DNA from: Cymbidium sinense
Taxonomy: Eukaryota > Streptophyta > Magnoliopsida > Asparagales > Orchidaceae
Assembly (NCBI GenBank): GCA_021442155.1
Contig: CM038229.1
Span: 97,248,271-97,312,270, forward strand
DNA: 64,000 nucleotides
Direction: 5' to 3'
Under the pieces are notes generated by a model. The model did no database searches. It saw only the letters and a list, made by a program, of their open reading frames with translations, and was not told where the DNA came from. Positions 47,511 to 59,536 of the stretch are shown in pieces. Both the position numbers and the translations under genes were made by a program. How positions within the stretch are numbered: the first letter of the stretch is position 1; every line of letters starts with the position of its first letter.

Positions 47511-49495
47511 TCTCCGTGATCAATTCACTAATTTTGGATTGAAGGAAGCTTCATAATTCATGTAGAATTTAATTTAGTATCGCTTCTTTAGCTTATATGA
47601 AGAGTTGTAGATTGGTGGTGAATTATTTAGGTTGTAATTAAACACATTACTTTACTTGCTTATTGAATTTTCTAATTCTCAAATATCATTTGGCTTGTAG
47701 TTATTAATGAGCTTTTGAATTTTTATCAATTCATCACTTTCAGCTTTTATTCTTGCCCAAGAGAGCGATCTTGTATTTATAAGCAAACATCGAGTCACAA
47801 TCCTTATTGATTCTTTGACAAGCGATATAAGTCTACTTTGATTCTTTCAATTCTCATTCAATTTGTTCAATATAGGCCGAACACATTTCAAACTTTCATC
47901 AAGTGTTGTGCTTATGTTTATTAGCAAGATATTCTTTCTCTATGAGTTTCACTTAGTGATGAGTGGTCAAAGATATAAGGATGATACCTCTTTATTTCCA
48001 TCATAATTTTAATATTTAATGAAAAGTTCAATTGATGTGATGCCCCTACTCGTGAATGAGCAATCAATTTTTATATATACTTATTTTGAGTTCAATTTGA
48101 ACTCTTTCTTATTTGAGAATTAGCCTTCTAATTAACTTAATGCAAATTCCTTATTACTTTTGTATAGATTTTCATATGCTTGCATTTTACTTGATAGCAA
48201 ATGTGGAATGAAGTGGTTGTGAATGTTTCACACATGTTGCCCATCATCGCATTCTACTTAATTACTAAGTTTAAACAAGAGTGGGTCCCATATTGATTCT
48301 TTCCATCTATTATAAATGAGGCTAAGGGAGGGCTTTGCATTTCATATCGCTTTCATGAGTTTAGCACTTTAAAGAGAGGGAGAAGGATTCTAGCTCAAAA
48401 TTTGGGTAGGCTTTCAATTTGCTAAAAAAATTTGTAAGTACTTTTCCTCTTCTTCTCTTTTACCTTTGTATTTATTATGTATTTTTATTTAATTTCAGTT
48501 TAGATGATTTTCATTTAAATTTATTTAAACGAATTTCAGTTCAAATTTTGGTAGCATTTGTCATGGGGAGCTATGTGAAACAATTATTATCATGTCTTGA
48601 TGAGCTTGGTATTTTGAAATATCTAACCAATTTTTTATCTCATGATGATAACAAGGCCTTCAAACATGTATAAAAAACACATATACATATACATATAATT
48701 TTCACACACTTCTCTACATTTACAATCACAACAATAAACCCATGAGAGTGCAACCGATTTGCAACTTAAGAGCAATAATATTTAAATCAATCTTCCTTTT
48801 ATCCTAAAGAGGTAGAATATGAAAGCCAATTAGACGTCAATTTGGATGAGATGTCGAAGCAAGATTGCTACTAAATCAAGGATTAATTATTTTTTGGCAA
48901 CCAAACAGTAAAGAGACATGTTGAGCTGCAATGACAAGTAAAAAAAAGAAGAAATCTCAAGTAGATCTTCCCAAGCTCGTGGCTTACTAGAGTGGTAAAT
49001 CAAGAGAGTGGAGGGAAAGAAATCGTAGTGCTGAGACCAAGAGGAACCCGTGATGACTGAGTTCCTTCTTCTGCGCAAAGGAATGATCATAGGAGGAATC
49101 GTATGCACGTGCTCGATTGAAGGAGGAATTGAGAAGGGTATGCCGAGAGGAACTGATGACGGAATTGCCTCTCGATAGAAAGGGGTTAAAATGGAGGTGT
49201 CAAGGGCAAGGTGAAGATGAAAATCGAGATAAGGGCTTACGATTTGAAGGGATCGCTATGGGTTGCGCTTGTAGAACAAGAATCAGAGAGGCCAAGAGCT
49301 TGAGAGCTTTTTTGGGAGACGGAATGAGGGATTTTATTTTGAGATCGAGAGTGTTTGTGTGTAGAAATCGAGTGAGTGCCCCTTATTTTTCTTTCTTGCG
49401 ATCGCTCAGAACGAATGGGATCGAATCATCCTCAGGTATGATGCTATAGAAGGAAAAATTAAATCGAGCCATTGAAATGTTTTTTGCCATTAAAA
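47511..49495. other. Unassigned AT-rich repeat between Tat element II and MULE 1
   Basis: 47530-47700 is similar to 53870-54060 (shared gaaggaagc, tttagtatc, gaagttg-agat-ggtgg, gcttattgaattt), so it is part of a two-copy repeat. 48311 has a TATA-like box and 48434 a splice-donor-like GTAAGT. 49080-49440 is less AT-rich, with a 110-codon frame (49117-49449) that I do not recognise. The 84-codon frame 48419-48673 is hydrophobic at its start but matches nothing known to me. It could be the LTR of another retroelement. Confidence 0.4.
48311..48439 (+). promoter_or_regulatory. Possible TATA box with downstream splice-donor-like site
   Basis: TATAAATGAGG at 48311-48321 precedes an AG-rich leader-like stretch, and TTTGTAAGT appears at 48431-48439. 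This order is what a plant promoter plus first exon, or an LTR U3/R, would show. No coding continuation is recognised, so the call is weak. Confidence 0.25.
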
Positions 49496-49610
49496 GGCAT
49501 TTTTTAAAGTAAGTATCATTAGAAGGTTAATTAGGTAATTAAGTATTGTTAAAAAAATTTAAGAATAGGTACAACGCCAATTATTATTAGCCACCACGTG
49601 GCTGACATGG
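49496..49610 (+). repeat. Left terminal inverted repeat of MULE 1
   Basis: Pairs with 57160-57268 read on the minus strand: aagtatcattag, ttaattaggtaattaag, ttgttaaaaaaatttaag and caccacgt are common in order. The strongest identity covers the outer ~75 bp. Similarity may extend outward on both sides through TTTGCCATT. Confidence 0.75.
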
Positions 49611-50049
49611 TTGTGCATTGAAATTGAAGCCGCCGCCTTTGACTATCAAGCTACACCTACCAAGTGGGCGGCTGTTTTTTTTTTATTTGCAAAGTATCTT
49701 TGATTTACAAAGCTTGGGATATAAGTATGGTATTAAGTCAAAAATAATTCTTATTGTGCAAAGTATCTTTATAATTTTGATTTGCATTCCTTCTAATAAT
49801 TATTTTATGATTTAAACATAAATATTAGTAAGCACACTTGTATCTTCTATATTTAGATTTATGTTTTAGTGACTTGAGTTTAGTATATTGATTGATTTAG
49901 CTTGTGAAGTTAAGTTAATCTTTAATATTATGCTTTTTTGTAATATATTAACTTATTACCTTTCTTACTTAATTTACATATTAATTCATTTGTATAGTGA
50001 TGAATTTTAAAACAAATTTATTTTATTACAAGTTTGTAAGCTAAAACAT

Positions 50050-50720
50050 TTGAATGTCATACAACACAAAATAGTAGGTGAAAGAGTTGAGTAGAAATAG
50101 ATAAAAAAGATCAATGAATGAAATAGATAAAAGAAACATACTGATGCACAAATAGACTATCCTAAACATCTAACTCCTCCCTGGAATCGCCACTCCTGTG
50201 TGTGTATGGTCAAGTGCATGAGATAAGCGGTCTTAAATGGTGACCCGGCAAAGATCTTTGGCGGTATGCATGAGATCATCTGCGGATCGGAAGATAGGTG
50301 ACCGTGACTCATATGTAGGTTGATATGTGGAAGGACTGAACAAAGATAGATGGACTGGATCCGCATTAGTAGATGGCGACGCTCCAATCATGATGTGCGA
50401 CACCCTATGTAGGCACCGATTTGTAATATGTGTCCCCAATATACATGCTAATCTAGGTCTCTCGATAGCACTATCAACACATCCACGTAGCTGTGGTCAT
50501 CCACATGGTCAAGTATATCGAAAGATGTCACGAGTTGTCGAGATGTGCTCTACCTTCATGAAAAATAGTATGAAAAATTAGCACTTACATTAATGAATTC
50601 AAATGAATATTTATATTAGCACTTATATAAATATGTTCCACTAGTCTCTAGCATAGTAAGTGGTCGAAGGATATGTCGGGTGGCAAGAATATAGAGAAGC
50701 CTACGATCGAACCCCCATGT
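50050..50720 (-). pseudogene. Region downstream of the MULE 1 transposase core, shared with MULE 2
   Basis: Aligned with 61265-61870 of MULE 2 (agagttgagtagaaatagat; agatgcacaaatagacta). Several overlapping minus-strand frames exist (50157-50387, 50233-50439), but their readings are not kept between the two copies. It would hold the C-terminal coding part or the 3' untranslated part of the transposase gene. I cannot recognise a domain in it. Confidence 0.45.
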
Positions 50721-51760
50721 ACTATCTAACAAAGAATCCCACCCGCTCAGTAGATGATGCAAATAGTGTCGTGCCCATGGAAATACTTCTTTACATCCAC
50801 GTAATAAACCAACATATTTATCGATATTATGCAGATCACGTCAGCGATACAACAGACAACATATCATGCAAGCATATCAAGAACCACAATCAAGCATCAA
50901 TCAAACTCCAAAACAGGCAAAGTGGAAACAACCTATTATTTCCATCAATTCTAATAGCGGTTAATAATGTACCACGATACTTGCCTAACAAAAAGTATCG
51001 TAAGCTCAAGACGGGTCGATAGCTACTCCATCCCATGATTGAATGACCAAATGCCCAAAAAAGTCTTTGGAAGCGATGTCCGCTAGACTAAATTTTGTAC
51101 ACCGCACTGTAAAGTAATCAGAATTGATTCTATATAAAGACTTAGAGTCCAGTAAGACCCTTCCAGAAATATAGCTTTTATTATCTTACTTGCATCCCAA
51201 TCCTTCATGTATGAAACTTTAACATTGAATTTTGACTCCATTCTATCTATAATCTCTCAGGTTTGGATCTCGATGCGATCACGCAGTATAATGAAGTAAG
51301 CGAATTTTGAACTACATTCGATGATGACACTGCATCAATACATCTATAGTTTTACCAACTCTTGATATTCTCCAAGCACCCCCTAAGCCGCTACTCGCAA
51401 TGCACTTACATGGTCTTGTAAGACTATCATGTCAGCATACAATCGTGTAGTTCTTTTGGTTAGAGGTAACTGCTTGGAATTGAACATTATTTACTATGCA
51501 CCACCCAACAATAGCAAATCAGACTCCATTTACTTGTGAAACACATACCTTCGCAAGTTCACGAGATTTCAATATCATCTGCCAGACAAGTTAGATGGGC
51601 CATCAAAGTAAACATTGTTGTCCCACTCTCTCGTAATTTGACACATCGAACATACTCATTTGTGGACAACAAATGACTCTCACCGCAATATTTGAGTGAG
51701 TGATTTTTTAGAAGATTATGACTATCTAGATTCTCAAGCACGCCGCTTCTACCCCAAGTG
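50721..51760 (-). pseudogene. Degenerate MULE (MURA-like) transposase
   Basis: The enzyme would cut and move the element. On the minus strand, in order: EYVRCVKLRESG... and MAHLTCL (about 51680-51575), matching the N-terminal YVVRCVK...PHTCL pattern; SKFNVKVSYMKDWDASKIIK (51240-51175), matching FGYxVSYxKAWxAKxxA; FQRLFWAFGHSIMGWSSYRP (about 51070-51010); and LLGKYRGTLLTAIRIDGNNR with LFPL (about 51000-50945), matching the family DGTHLYGKYxGxLLxAxGxDGNNxxFPLAFA block. The first Asp of the DGTH motif is lost. Stops and frameshifts show it is dead. Confidence 0.8.
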
Positions 51761-52029
51761 AACAGTCATCACTAATATCTGCACTCACTACTTGAACCAT
51801 GCTCAAGCGATACTCATCTTTGCCTGCGATTTCTACAACATATCGATTCTTCAAAGATAGACAATATCATCGCGCCACAAAACTCATAAGTTGGATGACA
51901 ACCTATCATATTAATTAGTACAAGAGCAAACAGAGAAAGGTTGATCATATATTACACGAGAATCAACTCATCAAAGTCGCTATGTCCCCGAGGTGCATGT
52001 GTGATGAAATCCTATATATGCATCAACGC

Positions 52030-52566
52030 GTATATCTACTAACCTTATTATTAGATCATGATGTGGATGCAACATTAACATCCTCCACTTTGACATACAA
52101 CACCAACATCCGACAGAGGCTTCAACTAGTGTAACCGCAAACATCATCGGATATTACGATGCTATAAATCCACCACCCATTAAATAACGACTGTAAGAGT
52201 GATTGTGTGACACTGATTAATGTGCAAGGTTCTCATAATCCATTGCTTCAATTCCAGATGGTGCTCACGGTAACCTTAATTGGATGATTTTGACCTCCCA
52301 CATAACTTGATCAATTGCTCATCGATACTTAGTTCGCCTTCATAAAAGATCGAAACAAATTCTATTCATTCTTACAAAATAAACTATATGAATAATGAAA
52401 TTCATATCAATCAACACCCTAAATAATATTACTTATTCTTAACAGCAACACCAACAAAACCTATAAATCAAATCCCAAATAAAAGTCTAACCATACAACT
52501 CTAATCCCTAGCACACATACTCTATTAATTTATAAATTGATAGAAATAGGGATTTACCATGCCTTA
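52030..52566 (-). pseudogene. MULE 1 segment upstream of the transposase core, shared with MULE 2
   Basis: Colinear with 61985-62475 of MULE 2 (atgtggatgcaac, cgtaagagtgattgtgtga/tgtaagagtgattgtgtga, aatgtgcaaggt, caaacaaattct). It probably belongs to the 5' part of the transposase gene. In MULE 2 the minus-strand frame 61965-62294 covers it, but the frame is broken here. Confidence 0.5.
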
Positions 52567-53869
52567 ATGGGCTCAAAATTCCACCGACCTCTTGATAAAA
52601 AAGAGTGGTTTAAAGTGTGGTGTAATTTCGTAGATGAGATAATAGTAGATAATACACTACCCGAGATTTCATCCTCATTTGGTGAGAACTTTAGATGGTT
52701 CCATATTTCTATAGGCTCAAGCCTATAGTTAATTACCCTCCCAATAAATGAGAGAGAACTTTCATTGGCTAGTCATTAGATCACTTAAAGCGTGCGTATA
52801 GTAGCAACATGTAGAGTTTCAAATTTTAGATTATGAAATTTATCAATTCAACTTAAACTGGATGGTTGGGGAATGATGGCGTGCCTGTCTAGATCCCATG
52901 GTTCCGTCATCCGGCGTCCCTGGGCCTACTTAGTGAGAAGGTAGTACCCAACCCGCGGAAGGATCCTCATCGAACACATGGGTTACGGCCCAAGAAATCC
53001 TTGAGGTGTTTGTCAATGAGACAATCTTAAGTCTACCTTAGCTAACAGGAGAGTTTTCCTATCAAGTATACCCATGATTCACAACTCAAAGGGCAGCCAT
53101 TAGGGAGCATACATGGTGCGATTGTAATATAATGGAGTTGGATTGGCCAAACTACCCAATCAAAGGACCTACATAACGCTTCATCTGTGGAGCCTACCGG
53201 CCATGCCATGCAGTCGGAGGACACGCCGCCCACCTTGGAAAGAGATTTATTGAGAGTGAACATAGCAGAACACTTGATTAGACATTGGCTCATTTATGAG
53301 TTAGAGTTTTCTTAATTTGTCATCACGACAAACTGCTAGGTGGATGATTAATTTTGATTTAAGTTTTAGTGATAGAGTTTCATTTAAGCAGCTTTTAGAT
53401 TGATATTTGAAAATTGATTTGATTTGAGAAATAGATTAATTTGAATATTTTTAAGAGCTTTAGATCCCAACTCGCTAGCTAATAGAGGATTAGATCTCAC
53501 TGAGTCAATTTTCGACATTTCACTTATTTGAAACTCTTATTATAGATATTTAGGTTTTGTTAACCGCACCCAATCATAAGTCTAAACCGGAAGCAACCCA
53601 CTAAGCATCCTGACACTTGAATTTAAGCATTAAAGATAGGTCTGAGCCCATGGTGTATAGTAATTTTAGGTAACTTTATGTTTGAACTATGAGATTGATT
53701 TTGTATTTTTTTTATTTCTTTTATTTTAATTTAGCCTACATAGCCTTTTCGGATATTAAAATTTACACTTGAAATCTCTATGTCAGCACATGCATGTATT
53801 CATAGCTTAGTTAATTTCATCTAATTAATGAATTTATTGATCTTGAAAATTATAATTGGATGAAATTTC

Positions 53870-54060
53870 TTAATTTTGATCAAAGGAAGCCCTATGATTG
53901 TAGATTTTTTATTTAGTATCATCTTCTATTTTTGTAGATTTTGATTTAGTATGTTCATGTCTACTTAAGAGAAGTTGCAGATCGGTGGCTAAGAAAACAT
54001 TTTGATTTAGATTATAATTTCAAATATTTCTTGCACTTAGCTTACTTATTGAGTTTTTTT
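53870..54060 (+). repeat. Second copy of the repeat found at 47530-47700
   Basis: Shares gaaggaagc/aaaggaagc, tttagtatc, agaagttgcagatcggtgg versus gagttgtagattggtgg, and gcttacttattgag versus gcttattgaat, in the same order and orientation as 47530-47700. It may be part of an LTR family not identified here. A small internal duplication (tgtagatttt...tttagtat, twice) occurs at 53898-53955. Confidence 0.55.
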
Positions 54061-54910
54061 TGTAATTTTTCAACATGATTATACTCAATTTACATCAATT
54101 TTGATAATTTATGCCGATTTCAATATTTTGCTTTAGCCCCACTTATGCATATTAGCTAGCATAGTAATCACCTCTTCATTCATATAAAGTTATTAAACTC
54201 AATTTGAATTCAACCTTAAATTTTGAGTTTATTTAAAGTTTGTTATAAGTTTAGTATTAGTCCTCCTAAATTCCAATTTAAAGCTTGCTTAATTTGAGCA
54301 ATTTGTAAAAAAAGGAGAACTCACTTTGCCACTTCAATTTAAGTCATAAGGAATTGCAATTAGAGCTTATAAATTTAATATTAGCCTCCTCAAAGTTTAT
54401 GAGTTCAATATTGACCTCCCCAAATTTCACTTAAATTTTAAATGAATATTCTATTTTTTTCAAAATTTGCTTTAAAGGCTAACTTTTTTTTCATTTAACT
54501 ATATAAAATTAGTTGTAGGTATTCTACTTAGCGTTCTAAGTTAGCTCATTTCATTCTCCCATTTTCTAAGTCAAAAGATTTGAAATTTCTAGCCCTCGGC
54601 CATCCACGCGTCAGATCGGGGTGTTTTGCACGTCCTCGAAGCGTGAGTGGTGTCTGCGACACCACGCCTCTCTCATCTTTTGCCCTATACTTGAGCACAA
54701 CGAGAACTTCAAATATGCAAGAATACATACAATGAATATATAATTATCCCTCCTTTTTTTAAAGGAAATTAGACAAAATTTGAACATTTCTAAGACATCT
54801 AACAACCTGGTTTGGCTTTCTGACGCCTCATCGAAGTAAATGTGACGCTCATGACGCCGCTTTTCATCCCATCGCTCTACTTAAAGACAACGGGTCTTCA
54901 AAAAAAGAAA

Positions 54911-55013
<103 letters not shown>

Positions 55014-55309
55014 CATTCACAAAATCACCACATATTTTAAAATATTTTGTAGCGTAGACAGATTGGGTATGTGATTGGGAATGAAGGATGGAAAATCGAA
55101 AAGAAATTCACTAACGACATTCCTCCCCGATTTGTGGCATAGCGGGGAAAAAAGTAAAGAAGAATGTGATGTCGAGTGAAGGAAGAATTGATCGACGACA
55201 TTCTTCCCCGATTCGGTGTAGCGGAAACGGGTGGCTAAGCAAAAATCGATCAAGTCAAGAAAGAATTCACCTCGATAACTTTTTCTTGATTTGTGAAAAT
55301 GGGACAAGT

Positions 55310-55640
55310 TGAGGGCCAAGGAAGGGCTGCTGGCGGGTTGGCGCGGGTCCTCGAGTCGGCAGCTGGAGAGGGTACAGCAGAGAGAAGCGGTCAGTGGGCT
55401 CAGGTTGAGCGCTGAAGGAGACAGCAGAGTGGCGGGTCGACAGAACGCGCGTAGGCGGATCGCAGAAGCAGAGTGGGTTTCGCGGGCTGGTGGTGCGGGC
55501 AGCCGGCGGCAGCAGTGATGGAGCAGAAGGTGCGACTTTGGAGCGCGTGACTGCGGCAGAACGCGCGGCTTTGCGATGGAACACGCTTTGCGGCGAAACG
55601 CACGGCTTTGACGGAACGCACGATAGAGATGAAGGCCAGC
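55310..55640. other. GC-rich patch with overlapping open frames, unassigned
   Basis: A compositional island with many CpG in an AT-rich window. Frames are open on both strands (minus 55267-55584, minus 55400-55642, plus 55309-55518), which is typical of GC-rich non-coding DNA. The predicted peptides are rich in Arg, Ala, Pro and Ser with no domain I recognise. It could be a leader or promoter-proximal piece of a retroelement or a captured exon. A GA tract follows at 55729-55746. Confidence 0.35.
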
Positions 55641-55959
55641 AATTGGCGGAACAGAAAAAAATTAAGGAAAACTGAGGAAAATCTTGAAAATGGGAGGGAT
55701 TATATTTTTTCTTTGTTTTGTCACGGAAGAGAGAGAGAGAGAGAGCAGGAGAGAGGGCAATTTTAGAATCAGGAGAGTGATTATTTTCAGAATAGGGAGG
55801 ATGAGAGGAGAGTGGGAGAAAGAGAGTTGAGGGAAAAATGGGGAAGTAGTTATTTTTTCTTTTTTTTCAGAAAATTGAAAATGGGGAATAGTTGAACAGA
55901 GGGTAATTTGGGAATTTTTTGAATTTATTAAATTTTTTTATGTTTTTACCGACAAAATC

Positions 55960-55965
<6 letters not shown>

Positions 55966-56034
<69 letters not shown>
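55966..56034. repeat. TA microsatellite, ~69 bp
   Basis: Alternating TA, the second such tract in the insertion, about 950 bp from the first. The minus-strand frame 55867-56064 crossing it is low-complexity. Confidence 0.95.
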
Positions 56035-56040
<6 letters not shown>

Positions 56041-56059
56041 ATTATTATAACTAATTGTA

Positions 56060-56560
56060 TCCATTTGCGATGGGGCCGTTTGAGTTTGAAATCGATAATT
56101 TCATTGAATGCGATCGCCGCTTTCCGCCGCCACGCAAGACTTGCGAATTGAGTGTGAATAGTCTTTTGATAGATTTCGGCATTTTGAAGCAATCATCAAT
56201 TCGTGAGCGGAGATTGTTGACTTACGTCGCCTTCTAAACTCGATGTGTGTGCGACTCAGCTTGCTTAGTTGCCCATTAAGTCATTCAATAATTATATCGA
56301 CCAATTTTGACATTCTAAACATGATGGAGAAGTCGTCATCAATGGAGGTCATTCGAGTTGATTTTGGCACGGGATATTTCGTCAATTTGCGCTTGTTATT
56401 TCAAATCACTCAACATTTTGCACAAACTTGTCTAAATTGAGTGCGTAGTCTCATTTGATAGATTTCAATATTTTGAGTCTAAAGGCAAAATCAATTTTAT
56501 GAACCGAGGTTGTTCATACATCATCGTAACGACTGATATGGCCGACGCATTATTAGCTCG
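56060..56560 (+). repeat. Degenerate direct duplication, ~290-bp spacing
   Basis: 56145-56225 (aattgagtgtgaatagtc, ttttgatagatttcg, attttgaagca, gattgttgac) is similar to 56435-56515 (aattgagtgcgtagtctc, atttgatagatttca, attttgagtct, ggttgttcat). Between them ggaggtcattcgagttgat (56345) recurs weakly as cgaggtcattcgacc (56643). CpG content is higher than in the surrounding sequence. No protein is recognised. Confidence 0.5.
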
Positions 56561-56746
56561 AGACTTAATCGATTGATCGTTAGATTTTGCAATATTTATA
56601 TTCGAGTCGACATTTCAACGCGACACAAGTCCGGTTTGTCGATCGAGGTCATTCGACCATTTTGGTGATGTGTGCATTTTGAACCTAATTTGCGTAAGTC
56701 GAATTGATTTATAGCTTGTTTGACTTGTGGCACATATGTGGAGGTC

Positions 56747-57159
56747 AACATGTAAAAAAAAGGTAGAATCTACCAGAAAACTTCCCAAACAAAATGGAGC
56801 CGGAATCATATCATGGAAGCTAATGTTGGCTTCCAACGGCTGCTAGATGGGAGAAGGAAGTCGTTAGAAAATGAACGCATGTCGGGAAGAAAGGTAGTTT
56901 ATTTCGCATACGGAGAGCGGCACAATGTACAAGGTTCGAGCGACGCCGATGCCGGAAGTTTCGAGATGGAGAGAGAATTGTGCTCTGACGGAGAATCGGG
57001 CGATCGAGCTCGGGGAGGCGGAAATCGGTAATCGAAACCGAGAGTATTGTGGCGATCGATCGAGGTAATAGAATGCGACCGGTGATAATCAGAACTTAAT
57101 GAGCTTCAGATAATCAAGCAAGTAGCTCACTTAAGATCGCAATTTCAGACTACCCATAG
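56747..57159. mobile_element. Right interior of MULE 1, shared with MULE 2
   Basis: Aligned with 62495-62800: aaaaaggtagaatc, cttcccaaacaaaatggagcc, gaagctaatgttgg, gatgggagaaggaagtc, gtttatttcgcatac and cgagatggagaga. The plus-strand frames 56813-57031 and 62470-62745 give partly similar peptides (EANVGF..., DGRRKSL..., VYFAY), but the two cannot be aligned throughout. It may be the 5' end of the minus-strand transposase gene rather than a plus-strand gene. Confidence 0.6.
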
Positions 57160-57268
57160 AAACCGACGTGGTGAAAGACCATAGGCAATTGTATCTATTC
57201 TTAAATTTTTTAACATTGCTTAATTACCTAATTAACATTCTAATGATACTTAGTTTAAAAAAATTGCC
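57160..57268 (-). repeat. Right terminal inverted repeat of MULE 1
   Basis: Inverse complement of 49496-49610, with outer end ...TTTAAAAAAATTGCC at 57268. Its sequence is nearly the same as the 63140-63252 repeat of MULE 2 (taattaacattctaatgata, cttagtttaaaaaaatt). Confidence 0.8.
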
Positions 57269-57307
57269 TTTGTAAAATGGCAAAGGACAGTGTGGGGAAA
57301 TTATGAG

Positions 57308-57340
57308 TTTTATTTTAAAATTAAATTTACAGATTTTGGA
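57308..57340 (+). repeat. Left half of the LINE's probable target-site duplication
   Basis: gttttattttaaaattaa... ending cagattttgga corresponds to 58964-59000, ggattttattttgaaatt... ending cagattttga, immediately after the TTG tail. The pair agrees at most positions over ~33-37 bp, with a few substitutions and a 2-base indel. Confidence 0.65.
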
Positions 57341-58963
57341 GAAGTAAAGACATAGTTCAAGTGAGGGTATTAAGAATGAAAATAATAAAGTACTTTTCTA
57401 AAAAAGATATTGAAAATAGATGGATGAGTCATTTTAATAAACTTTTCAATGAAGGATCCGAAGTACGATTGATTTTAGAACCTTAATACCTTAAACAAAA
57501 ATAGATAATTTCATTTTATCGTCAGATTAATAACTGGAAGTTAGTGAAGCTTTAAAGAAAATGAAATGTGGAAAAGCAGGATGGATAATATTCCAATGTG
57601 GTAATGTTTAGGAGATCATGGAATTTCTTGGCTTACAAATCTTTTAATGTTATTTTAAAGACTAAAAAGATGCCGATGAGTGGGAGAAAGAGTTTGTTGG
57701 TTCCTATATTTAAGAGTAAAGGTGATGCACAAGAGTGTGCAAATTATAGAGGAATTTAGTTAATGTGACATACATTAAAATTATGGGAGAGAGTAATTGA
57801 GCATAGGTTACGATGTGATACGAAGTTTCACAATGCTTTGGTTTCATGTAGATCTACTATGGATGTTATACATTTGTTAAGAGGTTTGATGGAGAAGCAT
57901 AGAAAATAAGAAGGATCTACATATGATATTTATTGATTTAGAGAAAGCTTATGATAAAGTCTCAAGAGATATTCTTTGGAGAGTTCTAGAAAAGAAGTTA
58001 ATATTGGTTATATTCAAGTCATTAAGGATATGTATACTAGAGTTACTTGTGTCCAAACACAAGGAGGATTGACAAAATATTTTCTATTTCAGTTGATTTA
58101 CATCAAGGATCAACATTAAGCCCTTATCTTTTTTACTTTAGTTATGGATGTTCTTACGAGGCATTTACAAGAAGATGTACCTTGGTGTATGCTTTTGGAT
58201 GACATTCTTCTTATTGATAAGACTAGAGAGGGAGTCCAAGTAAACTTGAATTATGGAGGTCAACTTTAGAGTCTAAAGGTTTTTTAAGTAGATCTAAAAC
58301 CTGAATATATGGAGTGTAATTTTAGTTGTAGAAGTTTTAGTGGTAGTGTTGTGACTTTAGGTGATCAAGTCATTAATAAGAGTGAGCGATTGAGATATTT
58401 AGGCTCTATTGTTCAAAATGATGGTGAAATAGATGGAGATGTTATTTGTAGAATTCAAGTTGGATGGTTGAAGTGGAGGTATGCATCCGGCCTATTATGT
58501 GATAGAAAAGTTCCACTTAAACTTAAAAAAATTTTATAAGATAGGTAAGACCGCAATGACTTATATGAATGTTGGCCAATAAAAGAGAAACATAAGACTA
58601 AGTTAAGTGTTACAGAGAGGGATGCTCAGTGGATGAGTGGCTTTACCCTTAGAGATAGAATGCAAAATGAGTATATTTGGGAAAAAGTTGGAGTAGCTCA
58701 GTGGTAGATAAGATTAGAGAGAGTCGCTTAGATGGTTTGGCCACATAAAGCGTCCATGACCGATTAGAGAGTAGATGCATTAGATTTTCCTTATGTTAAA
58801 AAGGTAGAGGTAGACCAAAAAAGACTTGGTTAAGATGTATAAAAATGATCTTAGTACTTGAATTAAATAAGAATTTGACATAATAGGACAATGGAGACGA
58901 AGGATTCATGTACCACCTAGTGGGATTAAGGCTTTGTTGTTATTGTTGTTGTTGTTGTTGTTT
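57341..58963 (+). pseudogene. RTE-type LINE remnant: reverse transcriptase and 3' tail
   Basis: A non-LTR retrotransposon, 5'-truncated before the RT. In shifting frames: IENRWMSHFNKLFNEG (about 57410-57457), [20 protein letters not shown] (57929-57990), a LHQGSTLSPYLF-like block (58090-58130), and CMLLDDILLIDKTREGV with the catalytic Asp pair at 58198-58203. The open frame 58309-58539 then carries VVTLGDQVINKSERLRYLGS and GWLKWRYASGLLCDRKVPLK. The 3' end reads RRRIHVPPSGIKAL-like coding and then a (TTG)n tail at 58934-58962, characteristic of plant RTE LINEs. An N-terminal endonuclease is absent. Multiple stops make it inactive. Confidence 0.88.
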
Positions 58964-59000
58964 GGATTTTATTTTGAAATTGAATTTATACAGATTTTGA
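58964..59000 (+). repeat. Right half of the LINE's probable target-site duplication
   Basis: Follows the (TTG)n tail directly and matches 57308-57340, fixing both ends of the LINE insertion. The LINE therefore landed about 50-70 bp beyond the right end of MULE 1. Confidence 0.65.
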
Positions 59001-59105
59001 ATTTTATTAAAATTTAATTTAATTAATTTACATAATAAAACACATATTTTATATATATTTAATTTATCTTAATTAACTCATTTCCATTTCAATTTCACTC
59101 TCCCC

Positions 59106-59106
<1 letters not shown>

Positions 59107-59179
<73 letters not shown>

Positions 59180-59211
59180 TATATTTATTTATTTATTTAT
59201 TTATTTATTTA
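59107..59211. repeat. Compound microsatellite (TTA)n-(TA)n-(TTTA)n
   Basis: About 64 bp of TTA units, then ~13 bp of TA, then about seven TTTA units, without a break. Confidence 0.95.
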
Positions 59212-59498
59212 TAATATCATTCAAAATAAAGATAATATTTTGGATTGCATTTATTCAATATATGTAGATATAATAAAGGGAATATAAATGGAAAGGTATT
59301 AGAGGTGTAGCATTCTTCAAAAGATAACTTGATTTAAATGGAAATAATAACATACCTTAATAGTGAAATTAAAATATGTTGCACTTATTTATATTTATAA
59401 AATGTAAATAAATATATTTATAACATAAGTATATTAATGTTAAACACACACACATATATATATATATACACATTATCATAAATATATTTAAGTACTTT

Positions 59499-59536
59499 TT
59501 TTCTTCTTCTTCTTCTACTTCTTCTTCTTCTTCTTG
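59499..59536. repeat. (TTC)n microsatellite
   Basis: About twelve TTC/CTT units with one interruption (tctact). Confidence 0.9.

Noticed and set aside
48419..48673. 84-codon frame with a hydrophobic start, after a TATA-like and splice-donor-like site
   Set aside because: AT-rich composition readily gives Phe/Leu/Ile codons, and there is no domain or supporting exon; kept only as a weak promoter note.
49117..49449. 110-codon plus-strand frame next to MULE 1
   Set aside because: No recognised domain, Arg/Glu-rich from purine-rich sequence, no conserved copy in the window; not called as a gene.
55267..55642. Open frames of 80-105 codons in the GC-rich patch
   Set aside because: Arg/Pro/Ser-rich, overlapping on both strands and frame-dependent on composition; no recognisable domain or neighbouring exon.
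56934..56950. ggttcgagcgacgcc, resembling a tRNA B-box
   Set aside because: No A-box or cloverleaf can be placed upstream, and the sequence is part of the MULE interior.
56813..57031. Plus-strand frames in MULE 1 (56813-57031) and MULE 2 (62470-62745) with partly similar peptides
   Set aside because: Similarity breaks by frameshift, and the same DNA is likely the leader of the minus-strand transposase gene; not enough to claim a captured gene.
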